The notes below the pieces were generated by a model, which saw only the letters and a list, made by a program, of their open reading frames with translations, made no database searches and was not told the DNA's origin. Source: Austropuccinia psidii (lineage: Eukaryota > Basidiomycota > Pucciniomycetes > Pucciniales > Sphaerophragmiaceae). From it: a stretch of 64,000 nucleotides of DNA. The position numbers were made by a program, and so were the translations under genes. Positions 24,123-36,755 of this stretch are shown in pieces. Positions within the stretch are counted from its first letter, which is position 1. The number at the start of each line of letters is the position of its first letter. The stretch covers positions 60,365,937 through 60,429,936 of the forward strand of contig JALGQZ010000001.1 in the NCBI GenBank assembly GCA_023105745.1, given 5' to 3'.

Positions 24123-25014
24123 AAAAAGTTGGAAAAGCCTGCGATGAAGACAGAGGAGCTTATTTTCTTGAAGACATCAGCTTTCCTCTTGACAAATCAT
24201 TGTTGTAGCTTTAGCCCTTATGATCCCTTGCTTTCAAACAATATTTTTTACCTTCAATATTCTATAATCATACACACTTGTTTGTTTTATTCCCAGTATA
24301 GATTGAAAACTCGCAGGTAGTCAATAAATATAACGCTGATTTACTCATCGTCCCCCTTTTCTTTTTTCCCCATCGAATTAAAGTTTTCATATGGTAGTCA
24401 GGAATTCGTTGCGAGTTATCGAATATCTGATTGAGTTGCGAGGATTGTGAAGTACCTTGTCAGTAGGTTTGTGTAGCTGTGTGAGGGTTTGGTTGAGCAT
24501 CACTCGTGAACCAATTAAACCCTAGAAAAGGATGTGGAGCAATGAATAACCTGATATACGCTGAGTCGTGCATTCCAAGATAATCTGGACCTGACCTTCC
24601 TGTCTGAATAAGCACCCAGGACAAGCTTCTGCGAATGAAATCTTGGGTGAGTTAGAAACTATTTTTTGCCATGTTGGCGAGATTTTTTTAATGCAACCAG
24701 CTATGCTTCACTGCTACTCCATCAAACCAATGGATGCTTTGATGACTGCCTACATCTCATTGCGTGCTTTATATCTTGCTCTGCTCATGGGTTCAATTCA
24801 TATTTAATCTTATTAGATATCAAGACTGAAAGCGCTTGTTTTTAGACAAGCAAGCTAACGTTTTTCCTCCTGTTGCAGAACCGTGGGGTCCATTACAAAT
24901 GAGGACTGATCATAGTCTGGTTTGGTGGTGTTGCAGCTGAGTACTGCTGGTGACTGACACTGGGACACTAGGATCACCACAGCTGCAGTCAGAGCCTGGA
25001 TTTTTTTAGCCTTA
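24123..25014. other. 3' UTR and spacer after the Hsp110 gene
   Basis: AATAAATATAA near 24323 could serve as a polyadenylation signal. No further gene seen. TTA at 25012-25014 abuts the H3 end. Confidence 0.5.
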
Positions 25015-27286
25015 GGCCTGGTTTGTAATTGGGTTTTGAGCCACATTTCAAAATTATTTTGAAATTAATTCAAATTTGAAAATTATTTCAATTTTAACTA
25101 AAATTTATCTCAATTTTTTTTAATAAATTTGTAAATTTCATGTTGCATTTATGATCTATTTGGCAAATTAATTTTCTTTTTCAAATAAATCTCCTTTCTT
25201 TTTGGGGCACCAGCCAAATATGATTTTTGATTTGTGTTTTATCCGCTTTCTTTTGTTAAATTCTATTGTTTTTTTTTTTAAAAAATATAGAAATTTTGCA
25301 AAAATCATGGACAATCAAACCATGGTTTATGCCATGACTAGTTTGAAATTGGCACTGTCCTTTCATATTTTGTGGTACAAAGAAAGTAGGTGTTGTCAAC
25401 ATAATCCAATCCAAAGAGGCCAGTGTTTCAATCCACGATAGGAGGAAGATTAATTGGTCTTTTTTGTATGAGATGGGACAATTTTTTTTGTTGGTACAAA
25501 ATCTTCAATAAGTTGCATACCAAATGCATATTAACAAGATATCCATGGATTCATCATTGAAAAAAAAATAGGGATCACATTGTATAGGTTAGGTTATGGA
25601 GCTTACTATGAGTTGGTTGGGCATGTTTTCAATGTTGGACAATCAACAGCTTATCAAGTAATACAAGGCCTGGTGCAAGGAATTATGGAAGAATTGCATG
25701 ATCCCCAAGAGTGTAAGTGTTTCATTTCCCCTTTTATATTATCTTTACTGGTTTAACATATAATTGGAAGTTTTCTGCAGTAGATGATGTAGGGAAGTGG
25801 GAAGAAATGAAAGAAAAATTTATGAAATGAGAAGGACTCACAAATATAGTTTTTGCAATCAATGGGTCCCATATCCCAATAATACCACCCCCAAAAAATC
25901 TGTGGAATGCTTATTTAAATCAGAAAGTTTGGCATTAAATTGTCTTTCAGTATATTGTTGATGGCCATGGGAGTTTTTGTAAGTGGGTAATGTTATTGAG
26001 GTATCAAACAAACTAATGAGCTCATAATTCTAAAAAGGTATTTGGCTTCCTTCCAAGATTTACCCATAATAGAAGGGTATTTAGGAAATAAAAAATTGGG
26101 CAAGACCTAATAAATTGAGTACTCAGATATCTTCCTGATTTCTTACTCATTGGCAATTCAGGATATTCTGCAAGACTTCCAATTTTCATCCCTTCCAGAA
26201 ATGGTCGAAATGATGACAAATTGAGTTTTAATCATGTCCATTCATCTAAAAGGTATGTCTAATTAATGTTGATGTAAGCAATATATCAGCCAAACCTAGA
26301 AAAATTTCAGAATTGTAGTAAAAAAAAGAATCTGGGGGCTTGAAGGATAGATTTTGTTGTCTACTATCACCTCAAGAAATTCTGCCATTACAACCAGGTA
26401 AAGTGGCAGTAACATGTATTATTTTACATAACAAATTGAATAGTAATCATCACAGCTTTTCTAATGTATGGAATATGTGCTCTTTGGAAGAAGAAAGAGA
26501 GGGATAATGGGAAATTTAAAAACAACATACAAATTTTTATCTTAATAATAAAATGGAGTAAAATTGTACTTGAAAACATTATGATTAGCTGAAACATATA
26601 TGTGTTTTGTAATTGAGGCTGAAGTGAAATCTTAAAGATATCAATTAATGGTATTTAAAGGAAATTTATGATTAGAAATGATAAATATAGTACCACATCT
26701 ATTGCAGGATTCAGTTCATAGAGATATGAAATAAAAAAAACACATTTAATAAACTTAAAAGGAATTAAAGAAATTTTGAAGATTCTTCTCAATTTCATTC
26801 AATTAATCTAAGTATTTCTTGTGTAATTGGCTCATTAGTTTATCTTGAGCCATAATAAATTTCTGTAAAGATGAAATCTCTTCTGATTGCATGTGAGATC
26901 TTTCTTGTGCTTGTTTGAGTTGTGCCAAGAGAATAGCCTTTTTGTGTCATATATTGACAATGCTACAAAGTATTGTTTTCTAAGTTGCATTTGTCATTTG
27001 AAAGTCATATTTATCAACTTGTTCAATAACACTTCTAGATGGTAAATTTGAGCTTATGATTTATCAAAGCACTTAAATTAGGAAGAAATTAAGAAGTTTT
27101 AGAAAAAACTTGACTTTAGGTGTTGATCAATGAGAGGCCAAAAATAAGAGTTTGTGGATGTAAACTTGTTTTGGATATAAGTCTAAAGAAGGAATAATAA
27201 ATGTACTCAATTTCCCCAGAATATTTAGAGAATTACAACAAGTAATATTACAAGAGAGAAGGAATGTATATAAGCTAAAGCTGATA
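25015..27286 (+). mobile_element. PIF/Harbinger element H3, left part
   Basis: Starts GGCCTGGTTTGTAATTGGGT right after TTA, the usual Harbinger target type, and shares the GGGTTTTGA block with H2. Orientation is opposite to H1: the transposase reads plus from the left end, and the charged-helix accessory remains (about 26780-27060) read minus. The right end is not seen; a family-B LTR abuts at 27287 and the nested stack follows, so the end may lie outside the window. Confidence 0.65.
25305..26500 (+). pseudogene. Harbinger transposase of H3 with one recognisable intron
   Basis: The plus strand reads MDNQTMVYAMTSLKLALS, HNPIQRGQCFNPR, then RLGYGAYYELVGHVFNVGQS (helix-turn-helix-like), QGLVQGIMEELHDPQE, an intron of about 72 nt (donor GTAAGTG near 25711, acceptor TTTTCTGCAG near 25780), VDDVGKWEEMKEKF, and FAINGSHIPIIPPPKNLW. 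In the last block the usual first catalytic Asp of A-I-D-G-T-H-I is Asn (AINGSHI). IVFQYIVDGHGSF and, further on, TCIILHNKLNSN follow. Stops (for example TAG near 25440 and TGA near 25828) and the Asp-to-Asn change show decay. N-terminal blocks match H1 closely. Confidence 0.72.
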
Positions 27287-28567
27287 TGTAATATTTGTCT
27301 ATTAAACTCTTGATAATATTACTATAAATCAAGAGTACTATAACTATTATGATAAAATATAATAAATTAATAATTAATTAATTATTTCTTTTAATTGTTA
27401 TAAATTACCAATGATAATAAAAGTAAGAAGTAATTCTCTACTAGAATCAATTACAAGAAGTATTATTAATAAAGCTTTGTATTAAGATAATATTACAACA
27501 CTTTAATTAATGATTATAATAAATTCTTGAATAAAATACAAAATTTATAGAAAAAACTTTTAGAATTTATCAAAACACTTACTAATACTCCAAAAATACC
27601 TTGATAAGAATTGGAATTATCATTTGATATATTATTTGTGGATTGAAAGGATCAAAATTAATTCATAACAGCAATAAAACAATGCAACAGTTGAAAACTA
27701 TTGAATATGGTTGATTTCTTTGATTTTGAGTGTCTCTGGTTGATTTGGAAGTATAAGAATATATAAGATAAGATTTTAACTAATACTTACTTGTTGGTAC
27801 TAAGGATAAAATTAAGTAATAAGATGATATTGGAAAAAAAAGCAAGAGTAGGCCTCTTTTAAGTCTACAACAGCTTATGGAGACTTTGCATTGAGAAATA
27901 AAATTGGGTGAGAAAAAATTTATCTTAGTTTTTTCAATGCTTATATTCCTTGTAGTCATGTAAAATCATCATAATCACTTACTGAAGTCAATTTAGGTGA
28001 CTACCAACCCATTTACAGCTAAGAAATAAAGGAGTAAAAAATTCAAATCTTATTTTATTATAAAATGCAAATTATTTCTGAAAATTTATCAATGTTATTG
28101 AAAATTTGATCACAGTTTGTATTTTATGTGAATTTTTGAAGATTCAGTGTTTCACACAAAATCATCCAAAATGGACTATAGGTAAAACATTTTATATGAA
28201 TTATGAATTCATAATTCTTTTTTTCTTTAAAGTAGATTGTAATTTTATCAATTGGTCCTGACAGGTTCAGAAGGATTAATCAAAAATTGTATTTTTAATG
28301 AATTTTTGAAGTTTTTACCTTATTTCAACATAGAAAAACAAATGGTATAGTTACAGCTAGTTTATATGAGGTAAATTTAGGGATACTGGTCCAAAATAGG
28401 GTTTTAACCTATATTTTTGGGCTTATAAATGGAAAATAATTTATAAAATACATGGTTAAAGGAGTCAGGTTTTCCCATTATCTCATTGTAGAATCAAAAT
28501 AGCCTCTTATTTGCTATTTTCTCATGATTTAATGAGATTTTAACTTGGTAAACAGGCACCCAAAAGG
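27287..28567 (-). repeat. Family-B LTR (minus), cut by insertion of A2
   Basis: Begins TGTAATATTTGTCTATTAAA, matching the start of the solo LTR at 11773, and stays alignable (for instance TAACTAATACTTACTTGTTGGTACTAA near 27776 against 12287) up to about two thirds of that LTR. It stops exactly where the A2 LTR begins. The remainder should lie beyond the right end of A2, outside the window. More diverged than the copy at 11773, so probably older. Confidence 0.8.
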
Positions 28568-30002
28568 TGTCAGCCTGTGACTAAAAACCAGAGCACAAAC
28601 ATGACGGCCAAATACCATAAATCAATGGTATAGCCAAGATACCACCAAAACATGGAGCTGAGCCAAATCAGCTCAAAAAGTATCAAAAGAAGGAGGAAAA
28701 CCACCACTTCCCAAATACATAAGTCCCACCATTATAGGACAAATAATAACAAAGTTATTCCTGCTAAAAGTTGTTGCTGAGCATAAACCTTAATTTTCAC
28801 CTCTCATCTGAACTCCAGAGGAAGAGGCTTAACCCCATCAAATGGGTATTCAAAATGACGCCCTAAGTCAGGGCTATTCAATGGTACTATCCAAATTGAG
28901 CTAGCATCAGAATTACAGGAGTTATGGCCAAAATAACGTCAAATAAGGGGGAATAAAACATTCACCTCTAATATAACTTCTACAGTTTTAGTGTGACATA
29001 CCTAAAGTGGGGCCTTTTTGGAAAGAGAACAATCAGGGCTATCTTATGGTTCCATCCACTTCGCAATATCCCATCTAGAACAAAGGTTATGGGGAAAACA
29101 AGCTCCATGCAGATTTTAAGCAAATCATATATATGTACAAAAAAACTTGTACATGGAATCACTTTGCCATATTTAATGATAGACATATCAAATAAGGTAC
29201 CATTGTGTAAAACATATTCAGGACTACACAATGAGCCCACTCTGAGCTTGATATCTCAAAAATTGACAAAGATATGGCTGTTTTAAGGTCAAAGTCTCAC
29301 AGTTTGACCAATACAGCCTTAACATGGGATGATATCCCATAATTATGACTATGAGGTGTCAAACAGGCAAATAAGCATGTTTATAATTCAAAAACTCATA
29401 ATTCAGTCAATACTGAGGTCCCATAGAGGCTCTGTACAGCATTCTATACATCATACACGTCAGAAGAGGGCTATGTGGTTCCCAGATAAACATTTTCACC
29501 CTGTATTGGTGAAAACTGCCCAGATGTGGTTTGAAAACAACATATGAGCCCAATAAAGGGTATACAGGCTTTGTGGAAACCACAAGCCAGTCCTTGGAAG
29601 TGAAAAATCTTCACTTCCTCTACATGGAAAGATCTAACAGCCTTCTCACCCCATTTTAGGATAAAAAGGAGCCTTTTCCACACCAGAAAAGGTTTCCTAA
29701 TCCTTCTCTTGAATTCCTATATGGTACAGCTGTCAAAAACAGCTATATTCTTGGAAATAATCAGGTATAATTATAAATTTAATTATTTTAGTTTTTATTA
29801 TTGTAACCCAACAGGTAAAGCTGCACCCAGGGCTTTCAACAGTGCTCACCACCACTATTCATCAATAGTAAAGCCCTTATTATTCTCTTATTTACCTTTA
29901 TTATAACAAATGAAACCTCTTATACCATTTTTACTGTGCCAAAGTCAGATTTAAAGCTTGTAAATCGTTATTAATAAGCTTCATCATAGACTCAGCCTGA
30001 CA
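28568..30002 (+). repeat. 5' LTR of A2 (family A), 1435 bp
   Basis: TGTCAGCCTG to CAGCCTGACA; aligns throughout with 6302-7738 and 40932-42346. The inverted repeats of family A are present but the large one (29521-29546) has three mismatches. Confidence 0.93.
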
Positions 30003-30624
30003 TTTTGGGGGCCTGGCTGTGATTTTTGGATTTTTGGACTATTTTTACACATAAGAGTGAGTTCTTTTATTTTTATTTTATTTCTGACATTTTGTTTCTT
30101 TTTTAGGTGTAATTTTATTGAAAAAAAAATTATAATATATATCTTATATTTGTTTTTTGAGTGGTATATGTTATATACAACTGTGTTTTTTTTTCCAATT
30201 GCCTTGTTGCATGGTTGATTATAATTCAATCACCACAAAACCTTTATTTTTGGCGTGTTTTACATATAAAAACACTTTAAGCCATCAATACTGTCCATTT
30301 TTTAATCAAAAAGAACATCTCTTACTGCAAACCCAACAGTGTTAGAGGCAAGGTTGGGTGTATTGATATTTTCAATTTCCCTTTACAGAACCACTTTTTG
30401 GATTAGACTTACTAATTACAAGTTGATCTGTGAGATACTGGTATACAAACAGTGTACCATATATCCATAAACTGTATTTCTGACATGTAATTGTTAATTG
30501 CAATTTCACTTTCATGATACAAGGGCATAATATAGAAATATATTTCCCAGAGGTCATTCTTAGATGTGCAAGCAGCCATTCAAGAAGTCTTAACTGACAT
30601 TAAGCCCTCTTTCTCCTGTTTGAT
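30003..30624 (+). other. Leader of A2 with primer-binding region
   Basis: Right after the LTR comes TTTTGGGGGCCTGGCTGTG. Element B has related sequence after its LTR (TTTTGGAGCCTGGCCATG, and again TTTGGGTACCTGGCTGTG), so this is the probable minus-strand priming site. I cannot name the primer tRNA. The rest is AT-rich leader without a supported gene, ending in a CTCCTGTTTGATTTG tract before ORF-a. Confidence 0.55.
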
Positions 30625-30915
30625 TTGGTGGAAGAAAACTACATCCCACTTGAGACCCAGTCACAGGACAACACACCAGTGAAATCACCAAGACCAGAGG
30701 GCAGCAAGGGCAACGGAAAGAAGCACAGTGAAGGCCTTATCACAGAGAAAAATTGGACACCTATTGCCACTCAGAGGAATAGAAAACCACAAAACTCTGC
30801 GTCAATACAAGGTAAACCAACCTTAACCACTTGTACAGGGAAGATTACAATCATTAACCCAGTTGTAACCTCTAAAGGGAAATTGCCAAAAGCAGTAGAC
30901 AATAAATTTGTATAA
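30625..30915 (+). pseudogene. Leader ORF-a of A2
   Basis: Counterpart of 89-436 in A1 (EENYIPLETQSQ, ITIINPVVTSKGKLPK). A TAA at 30913-30915 shortens it by about 20 codons, and another stop follows near 30964. As in A1 there is no ATG at the conserved start. Confidence 0.5.
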
Positions 30916-30962
30916 AGAACAGTAACAGGTAAATACCCTAAGAAAATTAAGTTGCTGACTGC

Positions 30963-32410
30963 TTGAAAACACTGATATGTCACCTGTACACCTCAGAAAC
31001 CTTGGCTTCCAAAGGAACCAGCCAGAGGACAGAGAAGGCTTATCTAGAACCAGAAGAACTGGAGGAGGACACCTTGGACACAGTGGTGGATGGCAAGACA
31101 TTGAGGGAAGTCATACCCACTCTGCAATTCACTTTCCAATTCAACAGAAACCTCAAACCAGAGGACTGGAAGGACATGGATCAAGTTCTTCAGCTCCACC
31201 AACTCCTCGAAGACCTTTTTCAATGGTGCATGGACAACAAGAGGTTCAAGCTAGCATCCCACTGGGCAGAAATTGGAGCAAGTTGCCAGAAGATATGTCT
31301 TAAAGAGATAGACTTCAGAGACCTTATGGTAATCACCAAAGGTTGGAATCCCACCAGAAAGTTAAGACTCCTGGAGGTGAGGGAAAACAGAATAAGGGAG
31401 AATCAAGCTACTATACAAGCTATAGAAGAACAGCTGACCCAGACAGGGAATACTCAGATTCCTTCAGGCTCACAAGGAGTAGGCCAAACCAGCTATCCAG
31501 TGGCTTCACACAATTCAGGAACCAGCAGATCAGTGGCCAAGAGTCACCATTCTTCACAATCCCAGGTAGCTTCCAGGAGAAGTGTCACAGGGGCTTTTCT
31601 AAATGAAGAGGGCCTGCAACTCAGTGAACAGACTTACTTATGGAGGGCTCAGAATAAAAACTCAATTGATAAGAGTAATGAAATAAGAGAATAAATTCCT
31701 AGTGATAAAATAATAAGCATTAAAAGATATGAGAGAAAAAACAAAAGCAATAATAAAGAGCCAACCACGAACAATCCTGTATCACTGTTTCAACCTTTTC
31801 AGAAAAGAGAAAAGGATAAATAAAGGATATGGCCACCAGGACTCTACTGAACAGGTGAGGGAAGGCAAAGACTAACTTAATAATTAATAAAATAATATTT
31901 CTTTAATGAGAAGTAAAATAATATTAAATAATAAATCCAATATTTTAATAAACTGGGGGAAAAACCCCCAGGTGGGTGAAAGGGGGCTGGTATATTTGAA
32001 AAAGTGCCAGCCTGGAGTTTGAGTGTTGAGAAACCATGATTGTATGATTGAGAAACCTTTATTTGAGATGTGAAACTGTATTGGTGTATCCAATAAAGAT
32101 ATTTAAATCAATACAGGTCTTTGCACATGTATTGAAGGCAGGCCTGTATTTGGTGAATCCTGTATTTAGGTTTTGCCTGTATTGAGCTGTATTTGGTGGA
32201 TCTTCCATGAAACCCCTTGCTGATTAGGTGTTGGAGGATTTTCCATTAGTAATGAATGGAAATGCCCTGCCCGTCTCCATGGCTGTGACAAGAAGACAAG
32301 GATACAAGGGCAAAAAAAAGATCTCTTTCAACCAAAGGCAGAAAGAGTCAGACCAAATGATCAAGAAGATGTTGGACTTGGTGAAAGAAGTGCACAAGAA
32401 CCAGAAATAG
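30963..32410 (+). CDS. ORF-b of A2, open but split by solo LTR-D
   Basis: Reads from about 30963 to 31582 and resumes at 32296-32410 (QGYKGKKKISFNQRQ..LVKEVHKNQK). The insertion plus its 5-bp duplication is 713 bp, and the frame on the far side is exactly the one expected when that DNA is set aside. ORF-b therefore had no stop in roughly 735 nt before LTR-D arrived, while the Gag frame across the same element has at least six stops. It lies in the +1 frame relative to Gag. No recognised domain; acidic start, tryptophan-containing middle (SHWAEIGASCQKICLKEID), basic C-terminus. Confidence 0.5.
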
Positions 32411-33669
32411 TTGTACATACTTCTAGAATCAGTAGCCCCATTAAATGAACTATTACCCCCACTCAGATTGAACATGATTTTGTTAAACCTGAGAGTAACT
32501 TAAACAGTGATGCACTGTGGTTACAAATATCCCAATTTTCTGAGCAAACTCAGAAACAGTTTGCAGAACTTCAAGCAAGCCATGAGAGGATGAAAATATT
32601 AACAGCCTCTGTGGACAAAATTGTCAATACTCTTCAAGAGGGACATGCTCAATGAATCAAAGCCTGTGAAGAAACCAACAAAAGACTGAATCAAGTCTTT
32701 GAAGAACAACAACACAGAAAAAGGGACAGGGATTGTCTGTATCAAGACATAAACAAACTGTTTAACGTCTACCATAACATGACGCCCTAATCACAAGGCC
32801 ATGTTATGGACAATCCATATAACCAAGAGGACATCAAACCAGATGCCATATTGGTGAATAAGGCAAGATATCTATCTAAATACCAAGATGGAGAAAATAT
32901 GTCTTATTCTGAGAAGGAAGCCTTGAAACAACCTCCAGAGGCCTCAAGCTGGCCCAAATTCTCTGGAACAGGAGAATATGATCATATGGAGCTCATTGAT
33001 TAGATTGATGGACTCTTCATTGATGTAACAACAATACCATACTACTTGATTACTGCTAGACTTAATACAGAATTAGAAGGAAATGCTAGTATTTGGTACA
33101 CAGAAATGAAAGAAATCCATGGCAGGAGAAACTGGCCATGGTGGAAGAGTCAAATCATCCAAAAGTACAGTACTGGTACTTGGATATGGTAAAAGACCAT
33201 TTCATTTGAAAATGACAAGTATTCAGTGGACAAAGATTCATATGAATGGTGTCTTAGACAGTTGAAAAGACTTAAAGCCATTGATCCTAAAATAGAAATT
33301 CAAATGAGAAATCACAAACTCCTGACACAAATGCCAGGAGAACTAGAGCATGTAGTGAAATGCAGATGCAACCAAAATTGCACTCTTCATGACATTGCAA
33401 ATACCTTACAAGCTGTAAGGAAAAGAACTAATATAGGGAAATATTCCCCATATAAGAGCATTAGTTTCAAAGAGAAACAATCTTTCAGGGTGGAGCTCAA
33501 AGACAAACCCAGAGAAAGAGTGGAAGAAGTGACCAAGAAGAAAAATTCTTGTCAAAACTGTGGTTCAACAGACCATTATGAAAATGAATTTCTAAAGACA
33601 AAGAAGAAAGTCTATGCCATTGAGAAAGTCCCAGAGGAGGGAGGAGGAATCCCCCACAGAGGATTCTGA
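30977..33669 (+). pseudogene. Gag of A2 (broken, contains solo LTR-D)
   Basis: Collinear with A1 Gag. Stops at 31301-31303 (TAA), near 32445, 32653, 32790, at 33001-33003 (TAG) and near 33190 (TAA). A 7-nt insertion near 33640 shifts the frame at the Gag-Pol junction. The zinc knuckle near 33550-33591 keeps the His but has Phe for the last Cys (CQNCGSTDHYENEF). The gag core blocks SWPKFSGTGEYDHMELID and RRNWPWWKSQIIQKY are clear. Confidence 0.85.
31583..32290 (+). repeat. Solo LTR of an unnamed family D, 708 bp, TSD AGAAG
   Basis: Starts TGTCACAGGGGC and ends CCATGGCTGTGACA, giving an 8-bp perfect inverted terminal repeat TGTCACAG/CTGTGACA. AGAAG flanks it on both sides (31578-31582, 32291-32295) and is single at the same place in A1. 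An AATAAAGATATT near 32091 is a possible polyadenylation signal, fitting an LTR. No other copy in the window. Strand is arbitrary. Confidence 0.85.
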
Positions 33670-35494
33670 ATCGGACTCTATAGGTGATTCCATCAGAGAA
33701 CAATTTGATGAAGACCAAGACCCAAGAGAAGAATTTCTGGTGGAATACCAAGAGGAAACACCACTAGAAATTAAGGACATACAGTTAGAAGCAGGCATGC
33801 CACAAGATACTGCAAATAAAAACTTGTGCAAAAACACACAAGATGCACAGAAATGCCTGGTTACACCAACCAGAGGCACGGCTTATATACATGGGACAGC
33901 CACAAAGATGACTGTTTGCATTGACAATGCTCAACACCCATTAATAATTGATAGTGGAGCACCCTGCTCAGTAGTAGTCAGAAAATATCTGGATCACTAC
34001 TTCCCAAATTGGGAAAAACAGCTCTTTCCAACCAAGTCAAAGAACTTCAAGAGTGAATCAGGGAAGATGGCTTTCATTGGGACAATTATCAAAGAGATAA
34101 TTATACCCCATAGGAAAGGTGATATCAGACTTAACCCAGAAGTTTTTGTGCTTGAATACGCCCACATTCAAGGGTTTTTACTGGGAACAGACTACCAAAG
34201 AATGTATGGCATTGATATTTACAAGAGTAAAAACACACATATTACCATTGGCACAAACAAGGAGAAGAAATTTTCACTTGACATATACCAAATGTCTACC
34301 CAGGACACTCTGGAAGAATTATTAAATGAATTCAGAGAGGCAAAATTCAGCACTAAAATTACCAGTAAACAGAAACTTAGTTTATTGAAGATGCTGAGAA
34401 AAAATAGACCAGCATTTGCCATTGGTGAAAAACCCTTGGGAAAAATCAGAGGCCATGATATAGAATTGTATCTGGATGTGGAAAGACCCTATCCACCAAT
34501 GCTGAGGAGACCTCCATATCCAGCAAGTCTGGAAACTAGGAAGGAAATTGAGAAACACATCAATGAACTCCTAGAGATGGATGTCATCAGGAAGATAGGA
34601 CACAATGAGATAGTGGAAATCACCACTCTTGTCCTTATCACCTGGAATGATGGAAAATATAGGTTGTGTGGGGATTTCAGAGCTCTCAATAACTACACAA
34701 AAGCTGACAGGTACCCTATACCAAGGATACCTCATGCACTAGAAAAACTGGCAAAAGCCAAATACATAGCCAAGATGGATTTCATGAAAGGCTTCCACCA
34801 GAATGGAGTTAAACCAAACTCCATGAAACTACTCAGAATCATATGCCATATGGGCATATATGAGTATACCAGGAGGCCATTTGGAATCAAAAATGGACCA
34901 GCCCACATCCAAAGGATGATGGACACAATATTTCACAAAGAAATATTGGAAGGCTGGATGGTAGTATATATTGATTACATCATTATATACTCAGAGACAT
35001 GGGAAGACCATGTGCAGTACATAGACAGAGTACTAAGTAAATGCACACGCATCACTCTGAAACTTTCACTTAAAAAGTGCAATTTTGGCCAACAAGAGTT
35101 ACTAGCTCTAGGACACAAAGTCTCAGGTCTTAGTCTGGCCATAGACCAGAATAAAGGAGCAGCAGTACTGCAGAAGTCAGTACCAAAGAACATCAAAGAG
35201 ATGCAATCTTTCCTTGGGGTTGCTAGCTACTACAGGAACCACATCAGAAACTTTGCCCATATAGCTAGTAGTCTATACAAGCTATGTTAGAAAGCTGTAG
35301 TTATTGAAATTACCAAGGAAAGAAGGGATGCATATGAGAGGATCAAAAATGAACTCACAAATGCACCTGTGCTCATCTTACCTGACTTTGAACTACCATT
35401 CAAGTTATAAATAGATGCAGCATGTAGCCAAGGCTTGGGAGAAGCCCTTCACCAGAGACAAATTGTAGATGGTGAACCAAGAGAGGGAGTAATA
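33614..35494 (+). pseudogene. Pol of A2, first part: protease, RT, start of RNase H
   Basis: Uninterrupted from 33614 to TAG 35288-35290: protease with LIIDSGAPCSVV, RT with KMDFMKGFHQ (motif A Asp kept), RRPFGIKNGP (motif B) and YIDY instead of YIDD at 34967-34978, so the second motif-C aspartate is Tyr. The Phe of LCGDFRALNNY is normal here but Ser in A1. RNase H follows with LGEALHQRQ, and a TAA replaces the Tyr codon before the first catalytic Asp block (near 35408). The frame is then cut by element T at 35495. Confidence 0.9.
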
Positions 35495-35534
35495 CACCAG
35501 GGCAAATTTTGCATCAATTGTTGGCAATTGACTT
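35495..35534 (+). repeat. Left TIR of T
   Basis: Contains an internal palindrome TCAATTG-TTGG-CAATTGA. Matches 57070-57109 in reverse complement. Confidence 0.9.
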
Positions 35535-36755
35535 CACATCAAGGAAATGTCAAGCAAGATAAAAGTCAAGCAAATGTCAAGAAAAAAGAAAGCAAACGTT
35601 GAGCACATTTCACACTCTTGTCTTACACCAATATTGGTTCCCCTGTTCTTTCACCTGATACTCCTCACAACCTGATTGTCCCGCAACCATCCTAAGGTTG
35701 GTAAAAATTACACAAGACCCGCCTGTTTTCACATGCACACATCAAAGAGGTCCTTCAGCCAGTCTTGATTTAGAGAAGGGGTGTGTGACTTTCCCAGGTC
35801 ATATATGAAAGGACTCAGCCTCAGCAGGTGACACTGGTGGAGCCTGCCACACAATACCACAGGTGCGGGTGTGTGTGTGTGATGCACACACCAAGGCAAA
35901 ATAATGTGTTATCCTAATTTTGTGTAGCCATGAATCAGCTCAGCATGAGTGGGTGACATGGTTGGAGCCTGCTGCACAATTCAGTATGTGCATGGGTATA
36001 ACACATGCCCACAAAGGCAAAAGCATGTGAGGGCCTAATGTCAAGTGGCATCAACCATTTGTGGGTAACACATGTGGAACCACCTGCAGCGGGTGCAGGT
36101 GTAGGTGCATTTGCCATTGCATGTGCATGTGTGTATTTGTGAGACATGTGCAAGAAGTCAAGAGCATATGCAGGGGTAATTTTTTGAAACCCACCTGCAA
36201 AAAGCACTTATTAGGGCCTGTGACCAGCTCCATTCTGCTTACAAACATCCAAACTCTCCCTTCCAACGTGATGAGAGCACAGTTGTGTCATTTTAGATCC
36301 TGTGATATGTGAATGTGTGGGGCATTGGACATACCAGAAGGAAGAATCTTATGGAAGTGTGGAAGTTATGTAATTGAAAAGGCCAATTGGAATGTTTTAT
36401 AGGAAGAGGTGTTTGTACCCGCAATTATCAGTCTCAAGGATCAAAATTATAATTTCAATAGGAAAGATGGGAAATTGATTTGGGAAGATTTATTTGTTAA
36501 AAAAATCAAAGAAGAAAAAGGAAGATTCATATCAACACTCAAGAAAAATATCATAAAAATGTTTCAGACAAATATTACTAAAAATTAAATAAAAAAAAAT
36601 CACTCATGTTATGAATTTAAATTTCACATCAAAATAAATAAATAAATGAAAAATTCAGGCTATGTATCAGTATTAAAGACAATATTACAGATTTATAATT
36701 CTTCAAAAGTTTTTTTTCAATTTACAAGTATCTCAATTTAATTCAAAAATATATA
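35535..36755. other. Left subterminal region of T with degenerate tandem repeats
   Basis: Between about 35820 and 36190 three degenerate units of roughly 110-125 bp follow one another. Each has GGGTGACA/GGTAACA plus TGGAGCCTG/TGGAACCACCTG, then a GTGTGTG/GTGCATG-rich stretch and CACA-AAGGCAAAA. Repeats next to the ends are typical of CACTA-like transposons, where they bind transposase. 36300-36755 shows no gene. Forward and reverse ORFs over the GT/CA-rich part are compositional. Confidence 0.5.

Noticed and set aside
35935..36312. Overlapping Cys/His/Met-rich ORFs on both strands
   Set aside because: They follow the GT/CA-rich subterminal repeats of T and are compositional; no cysteine-rich effector signal such as a signal peptide.
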